Part shown: in pieces, positions 19,526 to 26,961 of the stretch
How the letters are laid out: every line of letters begins with the position of its first letter
Numbering within the stretch: the first letter of the stretch is position 1
Assembly: GCA_902762875.1 (NCBI GenBank)
Contig: CACWPS010000004.1
Location: forward strand, 124,001 to 188,000
Direction: 5' to 3'
From: Oscillospiraceae bacterium
GTDB lineage: Bacteria; Bacillota; Clostridia; Oscillospirales; Acutalibacteraceae
Length of the DNA: 64,000 bases
Program-made: the position numbers and the translations under genes
Notes under the pieces: model-generated
Databases searched by the model: none
What the model was told of the DNA's origin: nothing
Seen by the model: only the letters and a program-made list of their open reading frames with translations

Positions 19526-19553
19526 CCCTCTGTATAATAAACGGAGGGCTCAT
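19526..19553 (+). terminator. Weak hairpin terminator
   Basis: CCCTCTGT (19526-19533) pairs with ACGGAGGG (19541-19548), with one G-U pair and a 7-base loop, followed by CTCATTTTT. It lies 113 bp after the glycosyltransferase stop in an otherwise empty AT-rich gap. Confidence 0.5.
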
Positions 19554-19587
19554 TTTTATAAGTGCTGATTTAAAACCTTTTTGCATG

Positions 19588-19616
19588 TTGAAGTAAAGCT
19601 TATGATATTGTATAAT
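19588..19616 (+). promoter_or_regulatory. Possible promoter of the broken pseudouridine synthase
   Basis: TTGAAG (19588-19593) and TATAAT (19611-19616), spaced 17 bp, lie just upstream of the TTG start at 19639. Confidence 0.5.
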
Positions 19617-19638
19617 TGTAAAAAAGTGGGGATAAAAA

Positions 19639-20322
19639 TTGCTTAAATTTTTATATGATGATAAATTTATTGTGGTTTGTGTCAAGCCCGTAGGGGTATT
19701 ATCAGAAACCTTTAACAGAGAAAAGAATATGCCCGAGCTTATAAAACGTCAGACAGGCGCTTATAAAATTGATGTTATTCACTGACTTGACAGGAATGTC
19801 GGCGGTGTTATGGTATATTCCAAAAATAGCAAAGCCACTCTAAAACTTGCTAAAATGATGGCTTCCCATAGCTTTGAAAAAGAGTATTTAGCTGTTATTG
19901 AGGGTGAAATTTCAGGCAGCGGCAGTATGGAGGACTATTTAGTTAAGGACAAGAAAAACTGTAAGGTCTATGTTGCCGATAAAAATAAAAAAGATGCTAA
20001 ATATGCGCGTCTTGACTATACTGTACTATGCCAAAAAAACGGATTATCATTAGTAAAAATAAAGCTTTATACGGGAAGAACACATCAAATTCGTGTTCAG
20101 CTTTCCTCACGCGGCTTTTATATTTTGGGCGATACAAAATACGGCAATCAGAATACAAAGGATAACGGCAAAACACCTATTGCTCTTTTTTCTTATAGAC
20201 TTTCATTTTTACACCCTCTCTCAAATAAAACTATCAATTGTGTTGATTTGCCGCCCACAAACAGCGCTTTTTCACCCTTTAAAAAAGAATTAGCAAATTT
20301 ATTAAAGGAAATTTTGGATTAA
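19639..20322 (+). pseudogene. RluA-family pseudouridine synthase, interrupted by an in-frame TGA
   Basis: The reading frame starts at TTG 19639, with GGGG upstream, and reads LKFLYDDKFIVVCVKPVGVL, a typical RluA-family beginning. It continues to a TGA at 19783-19785, which falls exactly inside the catalytic HRLDR motif (H, stop, L, D, R). The frame then runs on intact as NVGGVMVYSKN, with the conserved KEYLAVIEG-like and GRTHQIRVQL motifs, to 20322. A single C-to-T change (CGA to TGA) explains the stop. The rest shows no frameshift, so the lesion looks recent, or could be a sequencing error. As it stands, no full-length enzyme can be made without readthrough. Confidence 0.88.
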
Positions 20323-20387
20323 AACCCGTAATTTCAAAAAAATTGAATAAAAATACTGATTTTTCGTAAAAAAATGTTATATTCCTA

Positions 20388-20416
20388 TTGACAAAATATT
20401 GTGGTCGAGATATAAT
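20388..20416 (+). promoter_or_regulatory. Consensus sigma-A promoter upstream of pflB
   Basis: TTGACA and TATAAT are both full matches with a 17-bp spacer. The start site would lie near 20423, far upstream of the pflB ATG. Confidence 0.78.
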
Positions 20417-20695
20417 AAGCATACAATATATATGTTTATCTTACAAAATCTTTGCATATTATACAATTTGGATAAAAAATTGTCGAAATGCAAGGATTTT
20501 TCGGTCGACTGTGTGGCTATTTCAGTTAAATTTGACTGATTTGCCTATTTTTACAATCATAAGCAATCTGAAAACAATAGTGATTGTTTTTCGGTAAATA
20601 GATATTTACTGCTTTTCAAAACCTTGACAAGCACTTATGATTTTATTTGTGTTGGAATTTGCATTTATTGCAAATTGTATGTGTAAAACAAATAC

Positions 20696-20714
20696 TGAAA
20701 CACTTTGTGTTTCA
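20696..20714 (+). promoter_or_regulatory. Perfect palindrome upstream of pflB
   Basis: TGAAACAC (20696-20703) and GTGTTTCA (20707-20714) flank TTT. The half-site GAAACACTT recurs once at about 20746-20754, near the ribosome binding site. The palindrome overlaps the -35 zone of a possible second promoter with TATAAT at 20726, which suits a repressor site. Confidence 0.6.
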
Positions 20715-20768
20715 TCAACAATAAATATAATGATTGTGGTTAGTCGAAACACTTAAAAGGAGAAAATA

Positions 20769-23000
20769 ATGGAACACAAAAATTGGGAAGGCTTTAAAGG
20801 TGGCCTTTGGCAGAAAAAAATCGACGTTCGTGACTTTATTCAAAATAATTATAAGGAATATACCGGAGATAGTGATTTTCTATCTTCTGCTACAAAGCGC
20901 ACTAATGAAGTTATGGAGAAGGTACAAACTCTTTTCAAAGAGGAACGCGCAAAGGGCGGTGTTTTAGATATCGATACTGAAACCGTAACCTCCCTTACAA
21001 CCTATAAGCCCGGATATGTCGATAAAGAAAAAGATATTATTGTCGGTCTTCAGACCGATGCTCCCCTAAAGCGTGGCGTAAACCCCTTTGGCGGCATAAG
21101 AATGGCACGTCAGGCATGTGAAGCCTACGGATATAAATTAAGTGACAAAATCGAGGAGGAATTCACCTACCGCACCACCCATAACGACGGTGTTTTCAGA
21201 GTGTATAGCGATGAAATGCGTCTTGCCCGTAAATGTCACGTTATTACAGGTCTTCCCGACGCTTACGGACGCGGCAGAATTATAGGCGACTACCGTCGCG
21301 TAGCCCTTTATGGTGTAGATAAGCTTATAGAAGAAAAGAAAAAAGATAAAAAAGCCCTTTCATTAGGTGATTTTTCTGCTGATAGAATAACACTTACGGA
21401 GGAGCTTTCAAAACAGCTTATCTTCCTTGGCTATTTAAAAGAAATGGCACAAATGTACGGTTATGACATAAGTGAGCCTGCAAAAAATGCTAAAGAGGCT
21501 ATTCAGTGGACATACTTTGCATATCTTGCTGCTATCAAGGAGCAAAACGGAGCTGCAATGTCGCTCGGTAGGGTTGCTACATTTTTTGATATTTATATTG
21601 AGCGCGACCTTAAGAACGGCACCCTTACAGAAGAAGCAGCCCAAGAGCTTATTGATGACTTTGTAATAAAGCTTCGCCTTGCACGTCATCTTCGCACACC
21701 CGAATATAATGAGCTTTTCGGTGGTGACCCAATGTGGATTACCGAGGCTGTCGGCGGTATGGGATCAGACGGCAGAACTCTTGTTACAAAAAGTAGCTTT
21801 AGAATTCTTAATACCCTTTATACACTGGGCTCCTCTCCCGAGCCTAACCTTACTGTACTTTGGTCGAATGCTTTGCCTGAACACTTTAAAAAATTCTGTG
21901 CCAAAGTATCTTCTGATACCGACTCTATACAGTATGAAAATGATGACATAATGCGTCCGCTTCACGGCGATGATTACGCAATAGCTTGTTGCGTTTCTGC
22001 AATGACTATCGGTAAGCAGATGCAGTTTTTCGGTGCGCGTTGTAACCTTGCAAAGCTTTTGCTTATTGCAATTAACGGCGGTTTTGATACCTCAAGCGGC
22101 ATTCATATAGGTCCGCAAATGTCGGTGCTTGAGAGTGATACCCTTAACTTTGATGCAGTTATGGAACGGTATAAAATTTATATAACCTGGCTATCACGAC
22201 TTTATGTTAATACAATGAACATAATTCACTGTTCGCATGACAGATATGCCTATGAAAAGCTACAAATGGCTCTGCACGATACTGAGGTTGAGCGCCTTAT
22301 GGCATTTGGTATTGCGGGACTTTCTGTTGTTGCCGACTCCTTAAGTGCAATCAAATTTGCCAATGTCACACCTATTAAGGATGAGAACGGCTTTATAGTA
22401 GATTTTAAAACCGAGGGTGACTTCCCTAAATTCGGGAATGATGATGACCGTGTTGACCTTATCGCTAAAGATATGACACACCTTGTAATTACCGAACTTA
22501 AGAAGACCCCCACCTATCGTAACGCAAAGCACACCTTATCGGTGCTTACCATCACCTCAAATGTTATGTACGGAAAGCATACTGCGGCGACACCTGATGG
22601 CAGAAAAGCGGGTGAGCCTTTTGCCCCCGGTGCTAACCCTATGCATAATCGTGAAGAAAACGGTGCTTTGGCATCCTTAAACTCGGTGGCAAAGCTTGAT
22701 TATAATGACTGCCGTGATGGTATTTCAAACACCTTCTCAATAACACCTGAGGCGCTTGGAAAAACAAAGGAAGATAGAATAAACAATTTAGTCTCTATTC
22801 TTGATGGATATTTTACAAAAGGTGCACATCACCTTAACGTAAATGTTTTAAATAGAGAAACCTTAATGAAAGCTTATGAGAACCCCGAAGATTATCCAAA
22901 CCTTACAATTCGCGTTTCGGGCTATGCCGTAAACTTCAGTAAGCTTTCTCGTGAGCATCAGCGTGAGGTTATAAGCCGTACCTTCCATCAAACTATATGA
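20769..23000 (+). CDS. pflB: Formate C-acetyltransferase (pyruvate formate-lyase)
   Basis: This glycyl-radical enzyme converts pyruvate and CoA to formate and acetyl-CoA in anaerobic fermentation. The 743 residues carry the active-site cysteine pair in [16 protein letters not shown] (about residue 399). The C-terminal glycyl radical site is [17 protein letters not shown] (about residue 716). The length is normal. AAGGAG precedes the ATG, and the stop codon overlaps the start of the activating enzyme gene (ATGA). Production is probably set by the long leader region. Confidence 0.98.
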   Translation: MEHKNWEGFKGGLWQKKIDVRDFIQNNYKEYTGDSDFLSSATKRTNEVMEKVQTLFKEERAKGGVLDIDTETVTSLTTYKPGYVDKEKDIIVGLQTDAPLKRGVNPFGGIRMARQACEAYGYKLSDKIEEEFTYRTTHNDGVFRVYSDEMRLARKCHVITGLPDAYGRGRIIGDYRRVALYGVDKLIEEKKKDKKALSLGDFSADRITLTEELSKQLIFLGYLKEMAQMYGYDISEPAKNAKEAIQWTYFAYLAAIKEQNGAAMSLGRVATFFDIYIERDLKNGTLTEEAAQELIDDFVIKLRLARHLRTPEYNELFGGDPMWITEAVGGMGSDGRTLVTKSSFRILNTLYTLGSSPEPNLTVLWSNALPEHFKKFCAKVSSDTDSIQYENDDIMRPLHGDDYAIACCVSAMTIGKQMQFFGARCNLAKLLLIAINGGFDTSSGIHIGPQMSVLESDTLNFDAVMERYKIYITWLSRLYVNTMNIIHCSHDRYAYEKLQMALHDTEVERLMAFGIAGLSVVADSLSAIKFANVTPIKDENGFIVDFKTEGDFPKFGNDDDRVDLIAKDMTHLVITELKKTPTYRNAKHTLSVLTITSNVMYGKHTAATPDGRKAGEPFAPGANPMHNREENGALASLNSVAKLDYNDCRDGISNTFSITPEALGKTKEDRINNLVSILDGYFTKGAHHLNVNVLNRETLMKAYENPEDYPNLTIRVSGYAVNFSKLSREHQREVISRTFHQTI

Positions 23001-23695
23001 TAGGTTATATTCATCAAATTCAAAGTCTTGGCACAGTTGATGGTCCGGGGGTTAGATTTACAGTTTTTCTTAAGGGCTGTAACCTTAAATGCAAATGCTG
23101 TCATAATCCTGACACTTGGGAGCTGTCGGGTGCCACCGAATACACACCCGAGCAGATTATAGAAAAACTTACTAATTACCGAGAATATTTCGGGGATGAG
23201 GGCGGTATTACCTTTTCAGGCGGTGAGCCGCTGCTGCAAAGCGACTTTGTATATGAGGTTTTCCAACTTTGCAAGGAAATTGGTATAAATACCTGCCTTG
23301 ACACTTCGGGAAGTGTGATAAACGATTCGGTCAAAAAACTGCTTTCGGTTACCGACCGAGTACTCCTTGATATTAAATATACGAGCGATAGTCTTTATTT
23401 AGATAATGTCGGCTGTTCGATGTATTCGGTTTTGGACTTTTTAAAGGAGCTTCAGAAAAACAATATACCAACAACGCTGCGGCAGGTAATAATACCTACC
23501 TTAAATGATACTAAAGAAAACATTTTAAAGCTTAAAAAAATAAAGGAAAATCATCCTTGTGTCGACACAGTTGAGCTTCTGCCTTTTAGAAAAATTTGTC
23601 AGGTTAAATATGATAAAATGGGAATTTCCTTTCCCTTTTCTGACATACCTGAACCTGATCAAAAAACTATGGATTTTCTATCTGAACTGCTTTAA
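22997..23695 (+). CDS. pflA: Pyruvate formate-lyase activating enzyme (radical SAM)
   Basis: This enzyme makes the glycyl radical on PflB using S-adenosylmethionine and a [4Fe-4S] cluster. The cluster motif CxxxCxxC is in [18 protein letters not shown] (about residue 28). The GGE SAM-binding motif is in [10 protein letters not shown], and DIKYTS follows. The 232 residues match the family. The start overlaps the pflB stop, so translation is coupled. A large hairpin lies 62 bp downstream. Confidence 0.97.
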   Translation: MIGYIHQIQSLGTVDGPGVRFTVFLKGCNLKCKCCHNPDTWELSGATEYTPEQIIEKLTNYREYFGDEGGITFSGGEPLLQSDFVYEVFQLCKEIGINTCLDTSGSVINDSVKKLLSVTDRVLLDIKYTSDSLYLDNVGCSMYSVLDFLKELQKNNIPTTLRQVIIPTLNDTKENILKLKKIKENHPCVDTVELLPFRKICQVKYDKMGISFPFSDIPEPDQKTMDFLSELL

Positions 23696-23699
23696 AAAA

Positions 23700-23717
23700 G
23701 ACCTAAATTCGTGTAAT
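23700..23717 (+). repeat. 18-bp direct repeat, left copy
   Basis: The 18 bases starting GACCTAAATTC are repeated exactly at 24426-24443. The two copies bound the uvrB fragment. A shorter relative (AAATTTCGTGTAAT) occurs near 23951. Confidence 0.8.
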
Positions 23718-23757
23718 GCTACACAAGTCCGGCCAAAACGGACAATAGAAAAAAGTG

Positions 23758-23803
23758 ACCTCCTATGGTAGAATTTAAACAACTACCATAGGAGGTTTTT
23801 TTA
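23758..23803 (+). terminator. Very strong hairpin after pflA
   Basis: A perfect 14-bp stem (23758-23771 with 23783-23796) has an 11-base loop and is followed by seven T. It can terminate the pfl transcript. Its right arm also contains TAGGAGGT placed 6 bp before an ATG at 23803, which opens a 23-codon frame, so it could instead mask a ribosome site. The surrounding 355-bp gap (23696-24050) holds no other supported gene. Confidence 0.8.
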
Positions 23804-23874
23804 TGCCATTTTTGAAAATAAATTATGACTCTAAATTTGAGCAAAACAAGTTTAGAGCTTTTATTTACTTATAA
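23803..23874 (+). CDS. Possible 23-residue peptide or gene remnant
   Basis: ATG at 23803 follows GGAGG at 23792-23796 and reads MPFLKINYDSKFEQNKFRAF to a stop at 23872. I do not recognise the sequence. A second hairpin (CTCTAAATTTG with CAAGTTTAGAG, one wobble) lies within it. It may be the start of a gene removed by rearrangement, or chance. Only the ribosome site supports it. Confidence 0.25.
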   Translation: MPFLKINYDSKFEQNKFRAFIYL

Positions 23875-23892
23875 AATAATTTGTGATATAAT
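23864..23892 (+). promoter_or_regulatory. Possible promoter of the uvrB fragment
   Basis: TATAAT at 23887-23892 has a weak -35 (TTACTT, 23864-23869) at 17 bp, about 160 bp before the uvrB GTG start. Confidence 0.4.
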
Positions 23893-24050
23893 AATAGTTA
23901 AAGCGACAAGAATAATCTGAACCTGATTTTGGAGGATTATTTTTCGCCCAAATTTCGTGTAATTTTCTATTCGCCAAGTTTTGAACAAAATTTGAGTGAA
24001 TTTAAGACAATGAAAAGACAAAAAATAATCAAAAAGAGAGGGGTGAGAAC

Positions 24051-24326
24051 GTGGCAGACAAGTTCATTTTACATTCAAATTACAAACCTACAGGTGACCA
24101 ACCTGAGGCAATAGAAAAGTTATCTGATGGCATAAATAAGGGTTATAAAGAACAAACCTTGCTCGGTGTAACGGGTTCGGGAAAAACTTTTACAATGGCG
24201 AATATTATCGAAAAAGTAAACCGCCCGACCCTCGTTCTCGCTCATAATAAAACACTCGCCGCACAACTTTGCAGTGAGTTCCGCGAATTCTTTCCCGAAA
24301 ATGCGGTGGAATATTTTGTTTCCTAG
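24051..24326 (+). pseudogene. uvrB: UvrB N-terminal fragment (truncated excinuclease subunit B)
   Basis: The GTG start, with GAGAGGGG upstream, opens [20 protein letters not shown] and the Walker A region [48 protein letters not shown] follows in two canonical blocks. This is the expected UvrB beginning, but the frame ends in TAG exactly where the conserved YYDYYQPEAY should follow. Only 91 of about 660 residues remain, and nothing downstream in the window restores the rest. It cannot work in nucleotide excision repair. The break marks the edge of the accessory DNA that follows. Confidence 0.9.
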
Positions 24327-24425
24327 CAGACCTGATATATTAAAAACCCTTTATTTATGCGGGTTTGCGGGACATCGTAAAACCAAAAAACACACCGTAA
24401 AACAGCATAATTCAGAAAAAATTGT

Positions 24426-24443
24426 GACCTAAATTCGTGTAAT
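24426..24443 (+). repeat. 18-bp direct repeat, right copy
   Basis: This is the exact partner of 23700-23717, 726 bp apart. It may be a duplicated target, an old attachment core, or the product of recombination. Confidence 0.8.
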
Positions 24444-24470
24444 CAAAAAAGGATTAATATCAGCCAAAAG

Positions 24471-24502
24471 CTCTGATTCGATAAAACGAGTCGGAGTTTT
24501 TT
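24471..24502 (+). terminator. Terminator-like hairpin in the scar
   Basis: CTCTGATTCG (24471-24480) pairs with CGAGTCGGAG (24487-24496), with two G-U pairs and a 6-base loop, followed by six T. Confidence 0.7.
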
Positions 24503-24518
24503 CTATATATTTGTTTAG

Positions 24519-24728
24519 GTGGAGCAGTATTATTATCATCGCTATACCGTTGGAGGAAAGCGAAACGAGATATATATTGCTTTTGATGAGGTCGAGCCGC
24601 TTCGTGCCCAAATTGAAAAGCGAAAGACTCTCGAAAAAGAACTCAAAGAGCTAAAGATGTCTGTTCCTCGTGCAAAACCGGTAAACAAAGCCGACAGACA
24701 AAACTGTCCGTCGGCAAATGAATTATAA
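24519..24728 (+). pseudogene. Orphan protein fragment of unknown family
   Basis: The frame reads EQYYYHRYTVGGKRNEIYIA, then VEPLRAQIEKRKTLEKELKEL and a Lys-rich tail to the stop at 24726. The basic, helix-forming pattern (Y-x-R, YI, then LR..I....LEKELK) resembles the N-terminal region of the Fic protein at 63214 (KKYLYIRKR, TYVD, ARELRKNIRRLDKELAAL). It has no ribosome site and starts immediately after a terminator, so it is probably a leftover piece. The family link is my inference from pattern only. Confidence 0.45.
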
Positions 24729-25970
24729 CAGATATATTGGGAATGTGTATGCTTTCTCATTTATAGGACGAATTTTCTCACAAGAATCAATAATCAATCC
24801 AGGCTTGATGTTAAGTTTGTACTTACTCAAAACATCGAAGTTCTTTGTAGGTTTAGTAGGTGCAATGCCTTTCTTTACTTCGATAGGATAGATATCACCG
24901 GCATTGACATAAATTAAATCAATTTCTTTCTGATCGATATCCCTATAATAGAACAAATACTCCTTGGGATCTTTGTTGTACGCATAGAAATTCTTAATAA
25001 TCTCGCTTACAACATATGTTTCAAAGAATGCACCGCTCATAGCACAATCCTCAAGCATCTCGGCGTTCGGCCATTTGCAGAGATATGCACAAAGACCCGT
25101 GTCCATAAAATAAAGCTTCGGTGCTTTAATTATTCTATTTGAAATATTAGAGAGATAGGGCTGAAGCAGGTAGATAATTCCCGATGTTTGAAGTATCGAA
25201 ATCCATCTTTTGCAGGTGCGAACATCGATACCCACTGCACCGGCAATTTCATCATAATGAAGTTCCTTCGCAGTGCGAAGCGCTACAATTGAGATGAAAT
25301 TACGAAATTGAAGTTCGCTTGAAGCCTCAATAAGCTTCATAACATCTCGTTCAATGTATGTGTTTACATACGACTTGAAATAAATATCTCTTTGGGCTAT
25401 ACCTGTGCTAATATCAGGAATTCCACCGTTAAAGATTTCCTTAAAGATTTCTTTCTTGCTTTTGTACTCTCTGTTTCCATTTTCTCGCTTCTTCAATTCG
25501 CTGATTTCAGGATTGAAAAGTGGCGCATCGTACCCATACTTCTCAGCAAAAGTGAAGGAGGACATATCAATAACAGCACAACGACCGGCTAAAGAATCCG
25601 AAATACCTTCTTGCAGTTCAAAACGGTTTGAGCCGGTTAGAATATACATAAGCTGTCGCTCTTCGCCGGTTTTCATCCAAACCAGTCGTTGCTCGTCTAT
25701 TGTTTTCTTAATTTCATCTAAAAGCTTTGGGGCTTTTTGAATCTCATCAATTATAACAGGCCATCCGTAATTTTCTAAAAACAATTTAGGATTACTAATA
25801 GCCAATGCACGATCATCACCGTCGTCAAGCGTTACCTTTTTATATTTGTCACCAAATAAATGGTCAATGGTTGTAGATTTGCCAACCTGTCTCGGCCCAT
25901 AAACAACAACACAAGGGAAAGACTCTCCGGCAGAGATAATAGCATCCTCTACGGTTCTGTTAACATACAT
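24723..25970 (-). CDS. AAA ATPase with DUF4143 domain
   Basis: This is a 415-residue ATPase of the AAA_14/DUF4143 type. Walker A is VYGPRQVGKSTTID (about residue 19), and Walker B is PVIIDEIQKAPKLL. A sensor-like ILTGSNRF follows. The C-terminal DUF4143 part has LYFMDTGLCAYLC, FETYVVSEI and a nuclease-like strip, EIDLIYVNAGDIYPIEVKKG. The gene has a near-perfect promoter of its own and runs opposite to everything around it, so it looks like mobile cargo. Its biological role is not established. Some relatives sit near toxin-antitoxin genes, but no partner is visible here. Confidence 0.88.
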   Translation of the reverse strand: MYVNRTVEDAIISAGESFPCVVVYGPRQVGKSTTIDHLFGDKYKKVTLDDGDDRALAISNPKLFLENYGWPVIIDEIQKAPKLLDEIKKTIDEQRLVWMKTGEERQLMYILTGSNRFELQEGISDSLAGRCAVIDMSSFTFAEKYGYDAPLFNPEISELKKRENGNREYKSKKEIFKEIFNGGIPDISTGIAQRDIYFKSYVNTYIERDVMKLIEASSELQFRNFISIVALRTAKELHYDEIAGAVGIDVRTCKRWISILQTSGIIYLLQPYLSNISNRIIKAPKLYFMDTGLCAYLCKWPNAEMLEDCAMSGAFFETYVVSEIIKNFYAYNKDPKEYLFYYRDIDQKEIDLIYVNAGDIYPIEVKKGIAPTKPTKNFDVLSKYKLNIKPGLIIDSCEKIRPINEKAYTFPIYLL

Positions 25971-25998
25971 TTGAAAACATCCCTTTCTTGGTGACTAA

Positions 25999-26027
25999 AT
26001 TATAACACAATTTTACGATAAAGTCAA
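25999..26027 (-). promoter_or_regulatory. Promoter of the minus-strand ATPase
   Basis: On the minus strand TTGACT (26027-26022) and TATAAT (26004-25999) are spaced 17 bp, about 30 bp before the start codon at 25970. Confidence 0.78.
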
Positions 26028-26138
26028 CGCAACAATGCTGTTTTCATCGAAACATTGCTTTAAATTATTTTACCCAATTATTTTGAAATATATGCATGGC
26101 TATTAAAAAATACTGCTGCAACACTAAGGAAAAGCCGC

Positions 26139-26423
26139 GTGGAGCTTGAGTTCAAAACCTATGTCCGCACAGGGGATCAGCTTCGGCATTTTGCAGCTCC
26201 GGTTACGAAATACAATACGCGAGAGTGTTTTGGCACACTTTGCGATTTTATTTTCGGAGAGCAACAGGATAAGGCGTTCATCCTCTATGGTCTGCGCAGG
26301 ACGGGTAAAACAACCATGATTCGTCAGGCAATTCTGAAAATGACGGATGAGCAGAAAAATCGGACTGCATTTATTCAAATGGGCTCAAAGGATATGTTAC
26401 GGGTGCTGATTTTTTTAGAATGA
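26139..26423 (+). pseudogene. Truncated AAA ATPase (N-terminal fragment)
   Basis: The frame, from GTG 26139, reads ELEFKTYVRTGDQLRHF and then FILYGLRRTGKTTMIRQAIL, a Walker A of an AAA_14-like ATPase. It runs to a stop at 26421, about 50 residues after the Walker A. The last eight residues look frameshifted away from the family. No Walker B or C-terminal domain exists downstream; a strong terminator follows instead. It is not a copy of the neighbouring minus-strand ATPase, whose Walker A is different. Confidence 0.7.
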
Positions 26424-26449
26424 TTATGGCCTACCTAAAAAGCGCTTTC

Positions 26450-26490
26450 AGGCGGAGTTTGATTTATAAAAATCAGACTCTGCCTTTTTT
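26450..26490 (+). terminator. Strong intrinsic terminator
   Basis: A 16-bp stem (26450-26465 with 26470-26485, two G-U pairs) has a four-base loop ATAA and a run of six T. It shields the element's leader from upstream transcription. Confidence 0.88.
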
Positions 26491-26884
26491 CATTTTAGGT
26501 TAAAAAAATTTTTTGAAATTATTTTTTAGAAAACTATGCATATTTTTCGCGATTTTTGACGTTAGGTGAGGAAAGCAATTTCCGAGAACCTTGAAAACTT
26601 AATATACAGCACACAGGTACGTTACCTGCATCGGAGAAATCCGAGCCGCGAAGTGAGTGCGCCACGATCTTCCCTCAACGGGAGGGAGCGATAAAACTTA
26701 CACTTCTTTAATTTGTCGGCAGACAAAGACGGCGATGACAGATGCAGGCGATAATGATACTTCCGTAATTCGCGGTCGGTCCATAATGAAGGGGCGAGGG
26801 TGAGACTCCCATGGAGCTGCTTGCAACAGCCGCCTGTGTTGTTCCCATTACATCCGGGGTGTTGAGAACAAATAGGATGTACGA

Positions 26885-26917
26885 CCTAAGCATATAAAAA
26901 TGATTTATATGTTTAGG
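26885..26917 (+). promoter_or_regulatory. 14-bp hairpin ahead of parA
   Basis: CCTAAGCATATAAA (26885-26898) pairs with TTTATATGTTTAGG (26904-26917), one wobble, loop AATGA. It lies about 30 bp before the parA ribosome site and lacks a T run. Control of parA translation, or an element-end palindrome, are both possible. Confidence 0.55.
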
Positions 26918-26961
26918 TGGATCATTATAGATTCAAATAAAAAGGAAAGGAGCATTATTAG

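Larger units (their letters stand above)
20323..20768 (+). promoter_or_regulatory. Gene-free regulatory leader of pflB
   Basis: This 446-bp gap has no convincing gene. It holds a consensus promoter (TTGACA 20388-20393, TATAAT 20411-20416, 17-bp spacer), which would give a leader of about 345 nt. A compound hairpin lies in the leader: CTTTGCAT at 20450-20457 pairs with ATGCAAGG at 20488-20495, and inside it ACAATTT pairs with AAATTGT. There are two operator-like palindromes: GTAAATA-2-TATTTAC at 20594-20609, and a perfect 8-bp repeat with 3-bp centre at 20696-20714. A second -10-like TATAAT lies at 20726-20731. Control by oxygen or redox state is expected for pfl but is not proven by these sites. 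Confidence 0.65.
24327..24722. other. Gene-poor scar between uvrB fragment and ATPase gene
   Basis: This stretch has no intact gene. It contains the second 18-bp repeat (24426-24443) and AAACCC...GGGTTT near 24345-24367. A terminator-like hairpin lies at 24471-24502, and an orphan protein fragment follows at 24519-24728. Base composition is AT-rich, like the flanks of many inserted elements. Confidence 0.6.
26424..26961 (+). other. Gene-free structured leader at the left side of the ICE
   Basis: This is a 538-bp stretch with no supported gene. It contains a strong terminator (26450-26490) and then a run of compact hairpins. These are CAGGTA-3-TACCTG (26614-26628), TCGGA-GAAA-TCCGA with a GNRA loop (26631-26644), and TCCCTC-5-GAGGGA (26671-26687). 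Further on, GCTG-7-CAGC lies near 26816, and a 14-bp stem with 5-base loop is at 26885-26917, just ahead of the parA ribosome site. The density of stems suggests a structured RNA or an element end rather than plain spacer. Confidence 0.55.

Noticed and set aside
19783-19785. Selenocysteine readthrough of the TGA in the RluA-type gene
   Set aside because: The position is normally Arg, not Cys, and no SECIS-like stem with the expected placement was seen; mutation is simpler.
20388-20597. 69-codon frame in the pflB leader
   Set aside because: It begins at the promoter -35 box, has no ribosome site and an improbable composition.
23929-24114. 61-codon frame overlapping the uvrB start
   Set aside because: It overlaps the well-supported uvrB start in another frame and lacks a ribosome site.
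26708-26893. 61-codon minus-strand frame in the ICE leader
   Set aside because: No ribosome site; the stretch is better explained by its stem structures.
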